Under the pieces are notes generated by a model. It had not been told where the DNA came from. It did not search any database and saw only the letters and a program-made list of their open reading frames with translations. A stretch of DNA of 64,000 bases, taken from contig BLSF01000036.1 in assembly GCA_012862575.1 (NCBI GenBank), positions 186,001 through 250,000 of the forward strand. Reading direction: 5' to 3'. Positions 31,684 to 41,429 of this stretch are shown here, piece after piece; the first letter of the stretch is position 1, and each line of letters starts with the position of its first letter. This DNA is from Parietichytrium sp. I65-24A (lineage: Eukaryota; Sar; Bigyra; Thraustochytrida; Thraustochytriidae). Made by a program: the position numbers and the translations under genes.

Positions 31684-31836
31684 CAGTCTCTTGCAGTCTT
31701 TCGCAGCGAGACGCTGCCCCAGCCAAGCCGTTCCACCCTCTCTGTCGCCCCTAAATCCTCTTACCTGAGAGGACGTTCTGGGCCTGTCGCCGTTTTCGAA
31801 GAGAGGTTCCAAGTCACTGCGCTCTTGTTGTTCTTG

Positions 31837-31899
31837 TTGATTGAGATTGATTGATTGATTGATGGATTGTATTGATTGTAACTTATTGATTGATTGATG
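31837..31899. repeat. GATT tetranucleotide tract
   Basis: Two blocks of GATT/TGAT units interrupted by GATGGATTGTATTGATTGTAAC. It is a typical microsatellite in non-coding DNA. Confidence 0.85.
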
Positions 31900-31954
31900 T
31901 GACACACTCACGTCTCTACTCGCTTATGTAGTAGTAGGTAACCGTTCAGCACGG

Positions 31955-31987
31955 CGAGGTGGGTTCTTTGGAAGAGAACCCGCCTCG
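31955..31987. repeat. Perfect-length 13-bp hairpin with 7-nt loop
   Basis: CGAGGTGGGTTCT (31955-31967) pairs with AGAACCCGCCTCG (31975-31987) with one T-G wobble, and the loop is TTGGAAG. It is about 500 nt upstream of the RhoGAP-like start codon, in non-coding DNA. Confidence 0.75.
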
Positions 31988-33349
31988 GGGAGCTCGGGAG
32001 GTTCGGGTTCCAGCAACTACTGCAAATGGTGATACGACACCGCTCAATCAATGAAGACAGCCGTTTCACTCATTCGACAATGATTTACCAGCAAAGGAAG
32101 GGAAATTGTGGAGACTAACAAGTGTCGGCTGGCTTAGCAGACCATGGTTTCACTTTTATTTCTGAATTCTGCTATTTTGGATCACTGGCCAGCGGTGCCA
32201 GCGCGGCACTGTAGGTACTTGGTCACTGTCAACATAAGCTTATGTCAACATCTGTCAAACCAAACTTCAGAGTGCCGAGAACGAAGTGCACTTAGCCAGC
32301 GATCCGAAATGCAGCTCTTGATAGATCAATCTAGCGAAAATCGTCTAAAAACGACCAAAACGTCAACACCATGCCACCACTGGCAGAGCTTTAATTAGCT
32401 GCCAAAATCGTTGGCGCGTTGTCTTTGTTCAATGAAGACAGATTTAGGCCAGCATCCACTTTGATCTCATTGTTCAATGAAAGAGTGACGGCTGGAAACT
32501 GGCGGGACGGGACGCTCTGACAGCTCTGACTATCTGACTATCTCTGACTTCCGAAAGCTCTTAGCTCTTGCATGCACGTTCGCTTGGCCCCTCTGTGACG
32601 AAAAATAGCGAAACTCTCTCGTCACATATGATCCTTCGTTACGATTGCTCCTTATAGTAGCACACGGTGTGCACTCTCGCGTGGCGAGCTCTACCGTACC
32701 ATTATCCGACTTCTAGCACCATCAACTCCGTAGCGCCCATAAGGCTCGCGCTCCGACTCGTATGCTTTGGTAGCCAACTCATACACCAACAGGGTTTAAG
32801 TCTCCCGTAACAGTCGCTAGGCGCTTTAGTACGGCCAAAGAGTGTGATTAGTTACCGGACTAATACTCAGTACTCAGTACTACCAAGCACACCACGCATG
32901 GCCCACCAGATGTGTACTACTAACTAGAGCACCATGAACACTACCTCACTGAATAATTGAGCAGTAGCAATCCGGTGTTGCAAACTTCGATATACTTTGT
33001 GAGCCATTGGAGCAGGCGTAGGCAGGTCTAAGCCTTTCCGCTAGACGGTGGTAGACCAATGCAAAACTTTGTTCTCAAACAGTGAATGAATGCTCTGATG
33101 TATTCTGATGTGACATGATGTGACAGTGAATTCTCAACTTGTGAATTCTGTTCTGAAAAAAGGTGACAGTGAAAGTAGTGAAAGTGCGAAGTGCAAAACA
33201 GTGCTCTCCCAAGCCCGCGCAAGAACGGTGGCGCAAGCAGCTGGAGTAAGCTGGAGTGATTTCGGCGTTACCGGGACAGGTCTGAGGTTGCGTGGCGTCG
33301 CTGGGCCAGCGCCGTGTAGGACTGCAGCGGCTGCAGAAAGCCCAGTGAA

Positions 33350-36300
33350 ATGCGGCACACGAAAGGCGCCAAAGAGAGGGCGTCATACAGAGGACGGGAC
33401 GAGAGCCGGAGCGCGAGCCCGACGCGGCGTTCAAGACCTGCGAGCCAGAGGATGAGTGCGGGGCTGTCGGATAGCGAGGTTGATAGACAGAGGCAGAGCC
33501 AGAGGCAGAGTCAAAGTAGGCCGGAAAGAGCGAGCCTCCAAAGACAAAGCCAGAGACAGAGCTTGAATAGACAAGACAGAGCGAGCATGCAGAGACAAAG
33601 CCAGAGACAGAGCTTGAATAGACAAGACAGAGCGAGCATGCAGAGACAAAGTCAAGGGCAAGGGCAGAGACAGAGCCAGATGGCATCCGTATTGTCAGAG
33701 CGCAGAGTGTATGACCAAGGGCCTGGTACAAGAGCAAGTATCGGGTTTCACGAGTGGAAAAGGTCTTCGTTGGAAGCAGCTTTAAAGCACGCTGGAGTAG
33801 ACGTTCCCAAGCACGCTTCGCATGAGGACTTGGTAGCGCTTGCGCGGAACAGATTTGACGGAGACGCCCGGAGATCGCTTCCTGTCAATAGTCATGGCTA
33901 CAAGGTCAGGTACACGTCGCGTCGAACGGGTGTGCGATACGTGGAAGCGCCTCCACTTTCGGAGCCGCGGGAGAGGCCCAGCAGCGTTCCACATGATAGT
34001 TTTCTATACTTTCGAGAAAACCCTGTTCTCGCCGAAGCTGGTGGCAGGGAGATCCTCGGCTCGACTCCTCCGCCGTCAAGCTTCCGCTCGATGCAGTCTC
34101 TTCTTGAAGACGAAGAATCTGGTGTGCGTCCGTCTCTAATGGAGCTGGACAACGAGGACGACCTGATGGAGCGCAGGCAGCTTCGGCTTGAACGGGCCAT
34201 GCACGAGGAGTTTCTCAAACCGTCCATCCGTAAGGCAAAGGAGTATGCAAATGACCACCATCCGCGTATGAGGAGCGGAAAGCCTTATCCCCTCTGCGGA
34301 ACCTCAACTGGGCGCCATTGTCTTCGCTTTGGGCCATGCGGGGAATACATTTGCGGTCCTCGCGACTCAGATTTCGCGAGATTTGGCCCTGGAGTAGTGC
34401 TATACTTTAAGTGGCTCAAATGGCTGTCTTGGGTGTTTGCCTGCTTGAGCATGATTGTCTCTCCTCAGCTATTTTTCAACCTCACATCCTACACAGGAAA
34501 CTTGTGGACCGGGATAGGACTTTTGGAGGCGACTGAGCTATCTAGCATTTCCGAAAATGGTTTGAACCGCACTTATGTATCTTCGATCGTGGTCGGTGGC
34601 TTTCAAGTCGTCAACCCCTTCCTTGACTGTAACGAAGAATGCCTTCTGAACAGGGAAAATCTTGCCTATCTTTATTCGTACACAAACATCGGCGTTGCTG
34701 GGTTTTTTATTATCGCCGTAGGATACTTGGCGTTGTTCGAGCAACTTGAAGAGCATCGAATCTCCAATTCCTCGGTTTCTGTGGATGAGTACACTGTGCA
34801 GTTGGTGAAGACTCCTCCGGGATGCGGAGAGGGCTCAATCAAGCGGTTTTTCTCAGAGGTCACTGGCGAGCCTGTCATGGAGGTGAACATAGCCAACAAC
34901 GACGGCAAATTGATATCTCACTACATGAAACGAGGAAGGATCATCCACAAACTGTGGAAAGCTGCGTCCCGAGTGTATTTGCTGAGAGAGGCCAAAGCTA
35001 AAGCGGAAGCGGCCGCTGTTGGCGCTTTGATGGACCAGCGTCGTAAGTCATTGCAGCGCGCGAAACGCATCTCAGAGCGTCACTCGAGGCCACGATCAGG
35101 AGGAAACAGACAAAGTCAAGATGGTCGAATTTCGGTCCGCGTTGATCCAATGACCAGTTCAGACGAGGAAGTGACTCCGCGGCAACACAGATCGCTGCCT
35201 CAGCCACCCCAACGCCAGCAAAAGAAACAGAGGCCTAAATCACTTGAGGAGGTAGAGACTCCTGAACAGCGCACCTCTCTTAGGGTAAGTAGCCGAGACA
35301 GTCGCCGAATCGTGGTCAGCCGAGACGGCAGGACGAGGCCGCGATCTGGGCCTCAGGACTTACAGCAAAATCAACGCCCGCAATCTCGCCGTTACAGTCT
35401 TGTGTTGTCAATGGTACAATTCAGAGATGCTGTCGAAACAACTGCTGAAAAGGTGGGTCTGGTGGAGTCTAAACTTGGGCGCGCTGTTGCTCAGTACGAT
35501 CACCTATACGCTCAATTCGAGAACTTCAACGAACGACACCGCAGAATCCAGGCTGGTACCACTGCAAAGTCGGCGTTCATTACCTTCGAGTCTCAAATTG
35601 GCTATTTGCGATGTCTGGACATCTTTGCAGATGGGAGCGATCTCAAATTCCAGGGTATGCCCGTGGAGATCCGGCCTGCACCGCCTCCAAGCACAATTGT
35701 GTGGGAGAATTTTGATTACTCGCGGTGCAGCAAAATCTCAAGACGGATGTTGACCACGTTCTTCGCGCTTCTGGTGGTGTGCTTTTCCATTGTCTTGACA
35801 TACTCTGGCACCGTCACAAGGCAGGTGCTCAAGAACGAAATTGCCCAGTCCAAGTGTATTTTACCGTTCAATGTGTCAAGCATTGAGGATTTGGGCTATC
35901 TGTATGACGAGAAGGCCAAGGAGGTTCCTAAAAACCAAACCCTGCTTGACTACATTGAGGACATGTACTTGGAGTGTGCATGTGGTCTGGTGACATACAG
36001 TCAGGCCGCCTCTGCGGCCATAGATCCGAACAACCCTTGCTTCGACTTTTGGGTTGACAAGGCGCCATTCTTTGGGTATACCTTCATCATCACTGCTGGC
36101 ATTGCTTTCACAAACTATGCAATCCGTGTTATTCTTATTCGCCTTGCAGAGTTTGAAAAGCATCAGTCCCTCGTTGCGATGGAGCTCAGTTTGTCGTTTC
36201 GAGTCTTCATCATGGTGCTTCTCAACACCGGGCTAGTCGTGTTCCTGGTCAACTTTGACTTTACCGTCTTTGGTTTGGACCAGTTCAGCGCGCTAAAAAT

Positions 36301-37225
36301 CACGGGCTACTCGGACTTTGTTCCAAACTGGTTCTCGGATGTTGGTCTCCAAATCATCCTGATCATGATTGCAAACGTATTTGCTCCACACCTCTTCCTC
36401 ATTGGCGAATACTGTCTTGTTCGCTGTTACAAGAGGAACCGGCGATGCAAGCGCCCATCTTCTCAACGCGAGCTCAACGAGTGGTACACTGGCCCGTTGT
36501 TCCGCATCAACTACCGCGTTGCTCACAACCTTATGACATTGTTTGTCACAATGACATTTGGACCAGGTATTCCAATCCTCTACCCGATCGCTGCCCTCAG
36601 CTTTGCGGCATACTATTGGGTTGACAAGTACATGCTCATTCGCTATTACCAAAACCCTCCGCGTTACGATGCACGCTTGGCCAACCAGTCTACAAGGACG
36701 ATGCTCTTTTCTGTCCTTCTGAATCTGGCGGCTTCGGTGTGGATGTATAGCTCCCCGGGACTATTCTGGTACGCTGAAACAACGGATGAGGACGATGGCG
36801 GTGTCTTTGGCAACGCTTTCGACATTATCTTTAATGGATCGCAAGGTGAAGCGATACAGGCGGTCAGGACCAGGCTCACGCTGCCATTCCTTTTTGCGCC
36901 GATACTATTCTTTGTCATCTACGCTTTGGTGTTACTCTTGTCTAGAGCGTTCAAGCGTGTGGAGCGGCTTTTGCTCAAGCTTGTGAATATCTTGTTCTGC
37001 GGTCTAATCTCCTTTTTCAGCGTTCTGACGGTGTACATCCACCCCTCTCTGTACGTCGCACGCAAGAGAGGACTGCTTCGTGGGCTGGACTCGTACTCGA
37101 TTCTTCGGAATCCGACGTACTCCAACGCATTCGGAATCGACGAAAACTTTGCAAAGCGACATCGCACGGTTCAATCCATGCAAAATCTCACTGTGGACCA
37201 GCTTCCGACTTTGCCGGTCGTCTAA
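33350..37225 (+). CDS. Large polytopic membrane protein, OSCA/TMEM63-like (1291 aa)
   Basis: The ATG at 33350 opens a frame whose first 120 residues are Arg/Ser/Gln-rich, including a 51-nt tandem duplication that encodes repeated QRQSQRQSLNRQDRASM units. A second in-frame ATG at 33452 is also possible. A cytosolic segment with CGEYICGPRDSDFARFGPGVVLYFKW leads into two membrane spans. A long charged cytosolic loop follows with an RNA-recognition-like strand (SAFITFESQIGYLRCL), as in OSCA/CSC1 channels. About seven further spans then include TFGPGIPILYPIAALSFAAYYWVDKYMLIRYYQNPP, similar to the OSCA/CSC1/TMEM63 seven-helix region. These proteins are mechanosensitive or osmosensitive cation channels, or scramblases. 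TMC-type channels are the main alternative. The substrate and gating are inferred only. Confidence 0.7.
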   Translation: MRHTKGAKERASYRGRDESRSASPTRRSRPASQRMSAGLSDSEVDRQRQSQRQSQSRPERASLQRQSQRQSLNRQDRASMQRQSQRQSLNRQDRASMQRQSQGQGQRQSQMASVLSERRVYDQGPGTRASIGFHEWKRSSLEAALKHAGVDVPKHASHEDLVALARNRFDGDARRSLPVNSHGYKVRYTSRRTGVRYVEAPPLSEPRERPSSVPHDSFLYFRENPVLAEAGGREILGSTPPPSSFRSMQSLLEDEESGVRPSLMELDNEDDLMERRQLRLERAMHEEFLKPSIRKAKEYANDHHPRMRSGKPYPLCGTSTGRHCLRFGPCGEYICGPRDSDFARFGPGVVLYFKWLKWLSWVFACLSMIVSPQLFFNLTSYTGNLWTGIGLLEATELSSISENGLNRTYVSSIVVGGFQVVNPFLDCNEECLLNRENLAYLYSYTNIGVAGFFIIAVGYLALFEQLEEHRISNSSVSVDEYTVQLVKTPPGCGEGSIKRFFSEVTGEPVMEVNIANNDGKLISHYMKRGRIIHKLWKAASRVYLLREAKAKAEAAAVGALMDQRRKSLQRAKRISERHSRPRSGGNRQSQDGRISVRVDPMTSSDEEVTPRQHRSLPQPPQRQQKKQRPKSLEEVETPEQRTSLRVSSRDSRRIVVSRDGRTRPRSGPQDLQQNQRPQSRRYSLVLSMVQFRDAVETTAEKVGLVESKLGRAVAQYDHLYAQFENFNERHRRIQAGTTAKSAFITFESQIGYLRCLDIFADGSDLKFQGMPVEIRPAPPPSTIVWENFDYSRCSKISRRMLTTFFALLVVCFSIVLTYSGTVTRQVLKNEIAQSKCILPFNVSSIEDLGYLYDEKAKEVPKNQTLLDYIEDMYLECACGLVTYSQAASAAIDPNNPCFDFWVDKAPFFGYTFIITAGIAFTNYAIRVILIRLAEFEKHQSLVAMELSLSFRVFIMVLLNTGLVVFLVNFDFTVFGLDQFSALKITGYSDFVPNWFSDVGLQIILIMIANVFAPHLFLIGEYCLVRCYKRNRRCKRPSSQRELNEWYTGPLFRINYRVAHNLMTLFVTMTFGPGIPILYPIAALSFAAYYWVDKYMLIRYYQNPPRYDARLANQSTRTMLFSVLLNLAASVWMYSSPGLFWYAETTDEDDGGVFGNAFDIIFNGSQGEAIQAVRTRLTLPFLFAPILFFVIYALVLLLSRAFKRVERLLLKLVNILFCGLISFFSVLTVYIHPSLYVARKRGLLRGLDSYSILRNPTYSNAFGIDENFAKRHRTVQSMQNLTVDQLPTLPVV
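33540..33641 (+). repeat. 51-nt in-frame tandem duplication in a coding region
   Basis: Two 51-nt copies (33540-33590 and 33591-33641) differ at one base and encode 17-residue QRQSQRQSLNRQDRASM-type units. A partial, degenerate third copy follows to about 33680. The unit length is a multiple of three, so the copy number can change without breaking the protein. Confidence 0.9.
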
Positions 37226-38147
37226 GCGCAGGTTCTGTCAGTACCCCTTGAACACTACGTTATCTTCTTTTCTTGTCATTCATTTGTCATTTCTAAGTTC
37301 ACCAATAAGAAAAATAGACTTTGAACATTGTCATATTTCACAAGTCCGCGGGCTCTCTTTTGTCGCACGCAGATGGCACCAGTCCGGACTTTCGAGGTTC
37401 GACGGAGCGTTGTCCGTCATCCTCCTTTAATTAGCCCTGGACACGCACAGAGCACTGCAAAATGCACCACACGCGCCAGAGCTTTGCGTTTCGTTCCCTT
37501 TTATGTTCTGCACTTTTACTTTTCTTGTCCTTCTTTTCATTGAATTTTTAATGAAACAATTCCTTTTCCTTTTTCTTTTTTCATGCGCCCGCATATCGTT
37601 GCCATCGTTGCCATCGTCAACATCTGTTCTGCTTTTCTTCGGTCCTTCCATGTCCTTCCCCTGCCAGTTTTGCTTTTCTGTGTCATTCATTCATGAAAAT
37701 TTGCTTACTCAGCGCATACGCTATTTAGTAGCGCCAGGACTAGCCGACCTAATTCAACGAGTTTTTACGCCAATTTTGAAGTCGCTCTCTTATATCAGCT
37801 ACTATAAATTCTATTCTAGCCCTAGCTAGAGCATTTGAACTTTTCCCGCGGACTAACTGGAGAATCATCTAAAGTCCTCCCTAAGTCTCGCTGTGTCTCA
37901 CGACGCCAATTACCCCAAGCAGTAGTACACCTAGTACACCAATTCAAACAAACGCTCAGGAAAAAAAAAAAAAGAAGGGATCCCATCCTACAGTTTGTCC
38001 TATCCGTCCCATACCCTTCTCCAACCAAACTCGACTCGTACTCGTGACTGTAGTCCATCCTAGGTCACGCAGTGGCGTGAGTGGCGTGGTTGTTGTGGGG
38101 GAGGGGACGCGAGGACACGAGGACACTCGTGACATCGCAAAATCGCG
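37226..38147. other. Spacer between the OSCA-like and Rad60-like genes
   Basis: No gene seen. The first 500 nt is T-rich 3' flank. A poly-A run of 13 lies near 37962-37974. The last 100 nt, rich in GAGGACAC-like units, is the likely 5' leader of the Rad60-like gene. Confidence 0.5.
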
Positions 38148-39080
38148 ATGAGCGACGAATCGGAGAGCGAGGACATATGGGAGACACGCCGGCGGGGCAT
38201 CAAGCCGATCGACCAGAACGTACTGCTGGGCATCTCGGCGCCGCGGCGCAGGAAGGCGCAGATGTCCACGGCCGAACTCGACGATTCTCCCACCAAACTG
38301 CGCAAGGGCGCTGCGAATGGTAACGGTAACGGTAATGCGAAGGCGAAAGCGAAAGCGAAAGCTAAGCGGCGCGAGTCGGAGAGCAGTGGTTGGAGTAGCG
38401 CGAGCAGCAGCAGTAGTAGCAGCGAGAGCGAGGATGGGACTGCGCAGGGGAGGAAGGCGGTCGGGCGACGGAAATGGGCGTCGAAAGAAGTGAATTTCAG
38501 TACACCGAAGGAAGATGTGGACGCGGTGAGCGTGTCGTCCGACGAGAATGAAGAGGATCTGGAGGTGGACTCGGCTTCTGTAATGAATGACCCAAGTATG
38601 GTTCGTCTGATGGAATTGAAGAGCATGTTCGTTGTGCAACACGTGGAACCCATCGAGACGCTTGACACGAAGCATTCTGATTACGAATCTCCGATTTCTT
38701 CCAGCACTCCGACGCATGTCGAGCCAGAAACTCAGGAGACCTCCGAAGACATTTACCAAAAATATATAAATGCTGGCCTCCAGCAGAGTATGCACGAATC
38801 GGCCATTGCCAAAAAGGAAGGGACCTCTGATGCTTCTGACCCAGGCGTCATCGTCAAATTTCGCCCACATCCATCTCTTCAAGTCGAGACCTTCGAAAGA
38901 AGAATCAAGCTCAAAGACTCTTTCAAAAAGCCTTTTGAGATTATCTGTGAAAAGTATCTCGGCGGCGTTGCGCGCAATCAAGTAAGTTTTATCTTAGACG
39001 GCGAAGATCTCCCCGACGGTACAACACCCGAGGATGAGGATCTCGAAGACGGGGTCATTATTGATATCAAACGTCTTTGA
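38148..39080 (+). CDS. Rad60/Esc2/NIP45-family protein with one SUMO-like domain (310 aa)
   Basis: The ATG at 38148 starts an acidic then basic disordered N-terminus (SDESESEDIWETRRRG, later repeated KAKAKAKAK and a polyserine run). A helical segment near residues 150-215 carries EDIYQKYINAGLQQS. The C-terminal 80 residues (about 228-310) form a ubiquitin-like beta-grasp: VIVKFRPHPSLQVETFERRIKLKDSFKKPFEIICEKYLGG...VSFILDGEDLPDGTTPEDEDLEDGVIIDIKRL. LDGxxL...TPxdexxeDgdxIdv is the usual SUMO/Rad60 ending, without a processable GG. Rad60, Esc2 and NIP45 use such domains to bind the SUMO E2 enzyme in genome stability. Yeast and animal members usually have two such domains; here only one is visible. 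It converges on NOT1. Confidence 0.78.
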   Translation: MSDESESEDIWETRRRGIKPIDQNVLLGISAPRRRKAQMSTAELDDSPTKLRKGAANGNGNGNAKAKAKAKAKRRESESSGWSSASSSSSSSESEDGTAQGRKAVGRRKWASKEVNFSTPKEDVDAVSVSSDENEEDLEVDSASVMNDPSMVRLMELKSMFVVQHVEPIETLDTKHSDYESPISSSTPTHVEPETQETSEDIYQKYINAGLQQSMHESAIAKKEGTSDASDPGVIVKFRPHPSLQVETFERRIKLKDSFKKPFEIICEKYLGGVARNQVSFILDGEDLPDGTTPEDEDLEDGVIIDIKRL

Positions 39081-39709
39081 GAGCACACCTTCCAAACACT
39101 GCAATTTTTATAAACCAAACACCCTCTGCCTGAACTCGTCGGAAATATATGTACAACAGAAGTACCCAAACAACAGAATGTCTGTCTATTCACCCATTTT
39201 CTCTCAGATCGATGTGCAAAGAAATTGTCTCCGCATGGCACTTGCCTGGCCACAAAAAGTATGGACAACCTCTTTTTCTCCTCCAAAACTGGATCAGAGT
39301 TGCCAATGCAGCAAATATAACGACAAGGTGAAAGGAACGCTTTGATGGAAAAAGAAGAGCTGCCATGATTTGGTGATTGACTGTGTCTACGGCGGCCGAA
39401 GCTGCGGACACTGCCACTCGTCTTGCCGAGGTAAATTGCAAATGCGGAGGGTCAACCTGTCGCAAGTTCCGCGGACACACGTCGGCTTGTAGCATAGAAG
39501 AAAGATTGGAGGAAATTTCCTGTGTTTCGTATTATAATTGGCTAATTAAAAATCGGTTCAAAACCATTTTCAAGTTGTGTGCGACTCGTCGGACCCATTT
39601 CCTTCAATCTCATCATGTCATTACCTCCTTTCATCAATACAGTACTGCCAGCGAGATGGGCTCGCAGCACTGTCATCTATCCCAGCAGAGTCAAAATTAT
39701 AAATGTAAT
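39081..39709. other. Convergent 3' flanks of the Rad60-like and NOT1 genes
   Basis: No gene seen; it is expected to hold two 3' untranslated regions and their polyadenylation sites, but no signal is convincing. Confidence 0.5.
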
Positions 39710-41387
39710 CTATGTGGCGCCTTGCGTCAACGGAGTGGAACCAGTGTCACCAGCCACGCCTTGACCAGAGTTTCCCACACTCATGCAAGAACGAGCCACG
39801 GACTCAAAGAGGCGATGAATCTCCGGGGCGCACTCCATAAACGAATACTCCCAGAATTTGTACTGCTGATTTTTGATGAGCTCAATAAACGTGATCAACA
39901 AGCCCCATGGATGAGGACGATGTACGATCAGTCGCTCCAACAAGACCCTGGTAATCTGCTCCCTCACAAGATCACTCTCAGTTTCCTGGAAAAGGTACAG
40001 CAGCAGGCAGCTAAAGAAGTGTGTATGGCTGCTTGGAAAGCGGAGCTGGTTCGCTATGCCATTCAGGCACAAATACCGACCTTCCGGATCCATGTCATTA
40101 ATAATATGCTCAAACAACCCCAATGCACTCAGTGACTTGGACTGCGTCAACAATTGCATAAGCGTCAGATTCGCGTTTTGTGGCTGGGCGCGAAGGCTTT
40201 TCAGTTGCCCCACAGCATGCACGCCAGTCGCATACATGAGCGCGTTAATGAGTGGGATATTATGTTCAGTCTTTCCGGCAGCATCAGTTAAAATCAAACG
40301 GTCCTTTAAGTCAGCCAAGAATTTGACCGGCTGGCCGTTGCTTAAATAGCCCTCCAAATCGGCCTTCAAATCAAATTCTGCAAGGGCGCTTTGAAAGTTG
40401 GACAGCACGTTCGGTGGCGTTTGAGCTTCCACAAATGAGTCCAGTCTCAACACCGCAGGGAGCTGCATAGAGCGAGGGAAAGCCGAAAGAATCAGATTCC
40501 TTAGCTGAATACACGATGGGGGAATTGCATCGCAAAAGGACAGGTGGAAGGCGCACAGGAACTCCGGGAAATCATGTAAGAGTACAAGAAGAACGCGAAG
40601 AGTACCCTTGTAGAGCAGTCTGATGGGGGGCGAAAGCTGTATATCCTTCAAGAATGGGTACAAGAAGCTCAACACATCCACCACCAGCGTTTCGTAATTG
40701 AACCAAGCCTTCGTGTCGCTACCACGCAAAAGCTTGGGCATGAAAGACTTGTGCGAAATCAGCTCCAGCCAGGCAAAAGAAAACCCTGGCACCATGCGTG
40801 GCTGTATGCGATGATATGCATCCGCAAACACAGCCAACATCGCAAGAATGTGATCCTCGCCAAGTCCTTCAGCCTCAATGGACTCGACAAGATCAACCTG
40901 CAAATTAAGAAAGAGACGGAAGTAAGGTCGCTGATCCAATCCCGCGTCTACCCCCCTCTGTCTTCGCAGCACAAACTCTCTGCACAGCACACCTGAAATT
41001 ACTTCGAGCACCATCGAAACTAAAGATGTTCGAGCGCGAACTTCTGCATACTTTACCAGAAGGACCACAAGCTTGGAGAAGGCGTCGATTGCGATGAAGG
41101 AGACAGACTTGCGCCCAGGGCTCCTTTGCGGGGAATTTGTGACATTCTGAGTAAGAGAAGACTCCACACAAAGCTCAGTCGTGATGCGAAAGAACCTCAT
41201 CGCATTTTCGTCGCCGTTTAGAGCACCTTGCTGTTGCAGGAGACTCAGATATGGCCTATGGGCCGATTCATGCGAGGCACCATCGGGTAAAGAGCAAATT
41301 TGAATCCATTTTTGCAAAAGTTGTAGCACCTGCTGTCGCATTCCTGCCGGATCGTTCGATCGGAGAAACAGGCCTGGCACCATTTGT

Positions 41388-41429
<42 letters not shown>

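Larger units (their letters stand above)
31449..33349. other. Large divergent spacer (1.9 kb)
   Basis: It lies between the RhoGAP-like gene (minus) and the OSCA-like gene (plus). No gene seen. It contains a CAACA/ACAAC-rich tract (31590-31683), a GATT tetranucleotide tract (31837-31899) and a strong hairpin (31955-31987). Confidence 0.5.

Noticed and set aside
37956-38981. 341-codon frame on the minus strand
   Set aside because: Antisense to the Rad60-like gene; it is low complexity (Arg, Ser, Thr), with no motif.
39377-40135. 252-codon frame on the plus strand across the 3' end of NOT1
   Set aside because: Most of it is antisense to the conserved NOT1 C-terminal domain and it has no recognisable domain.
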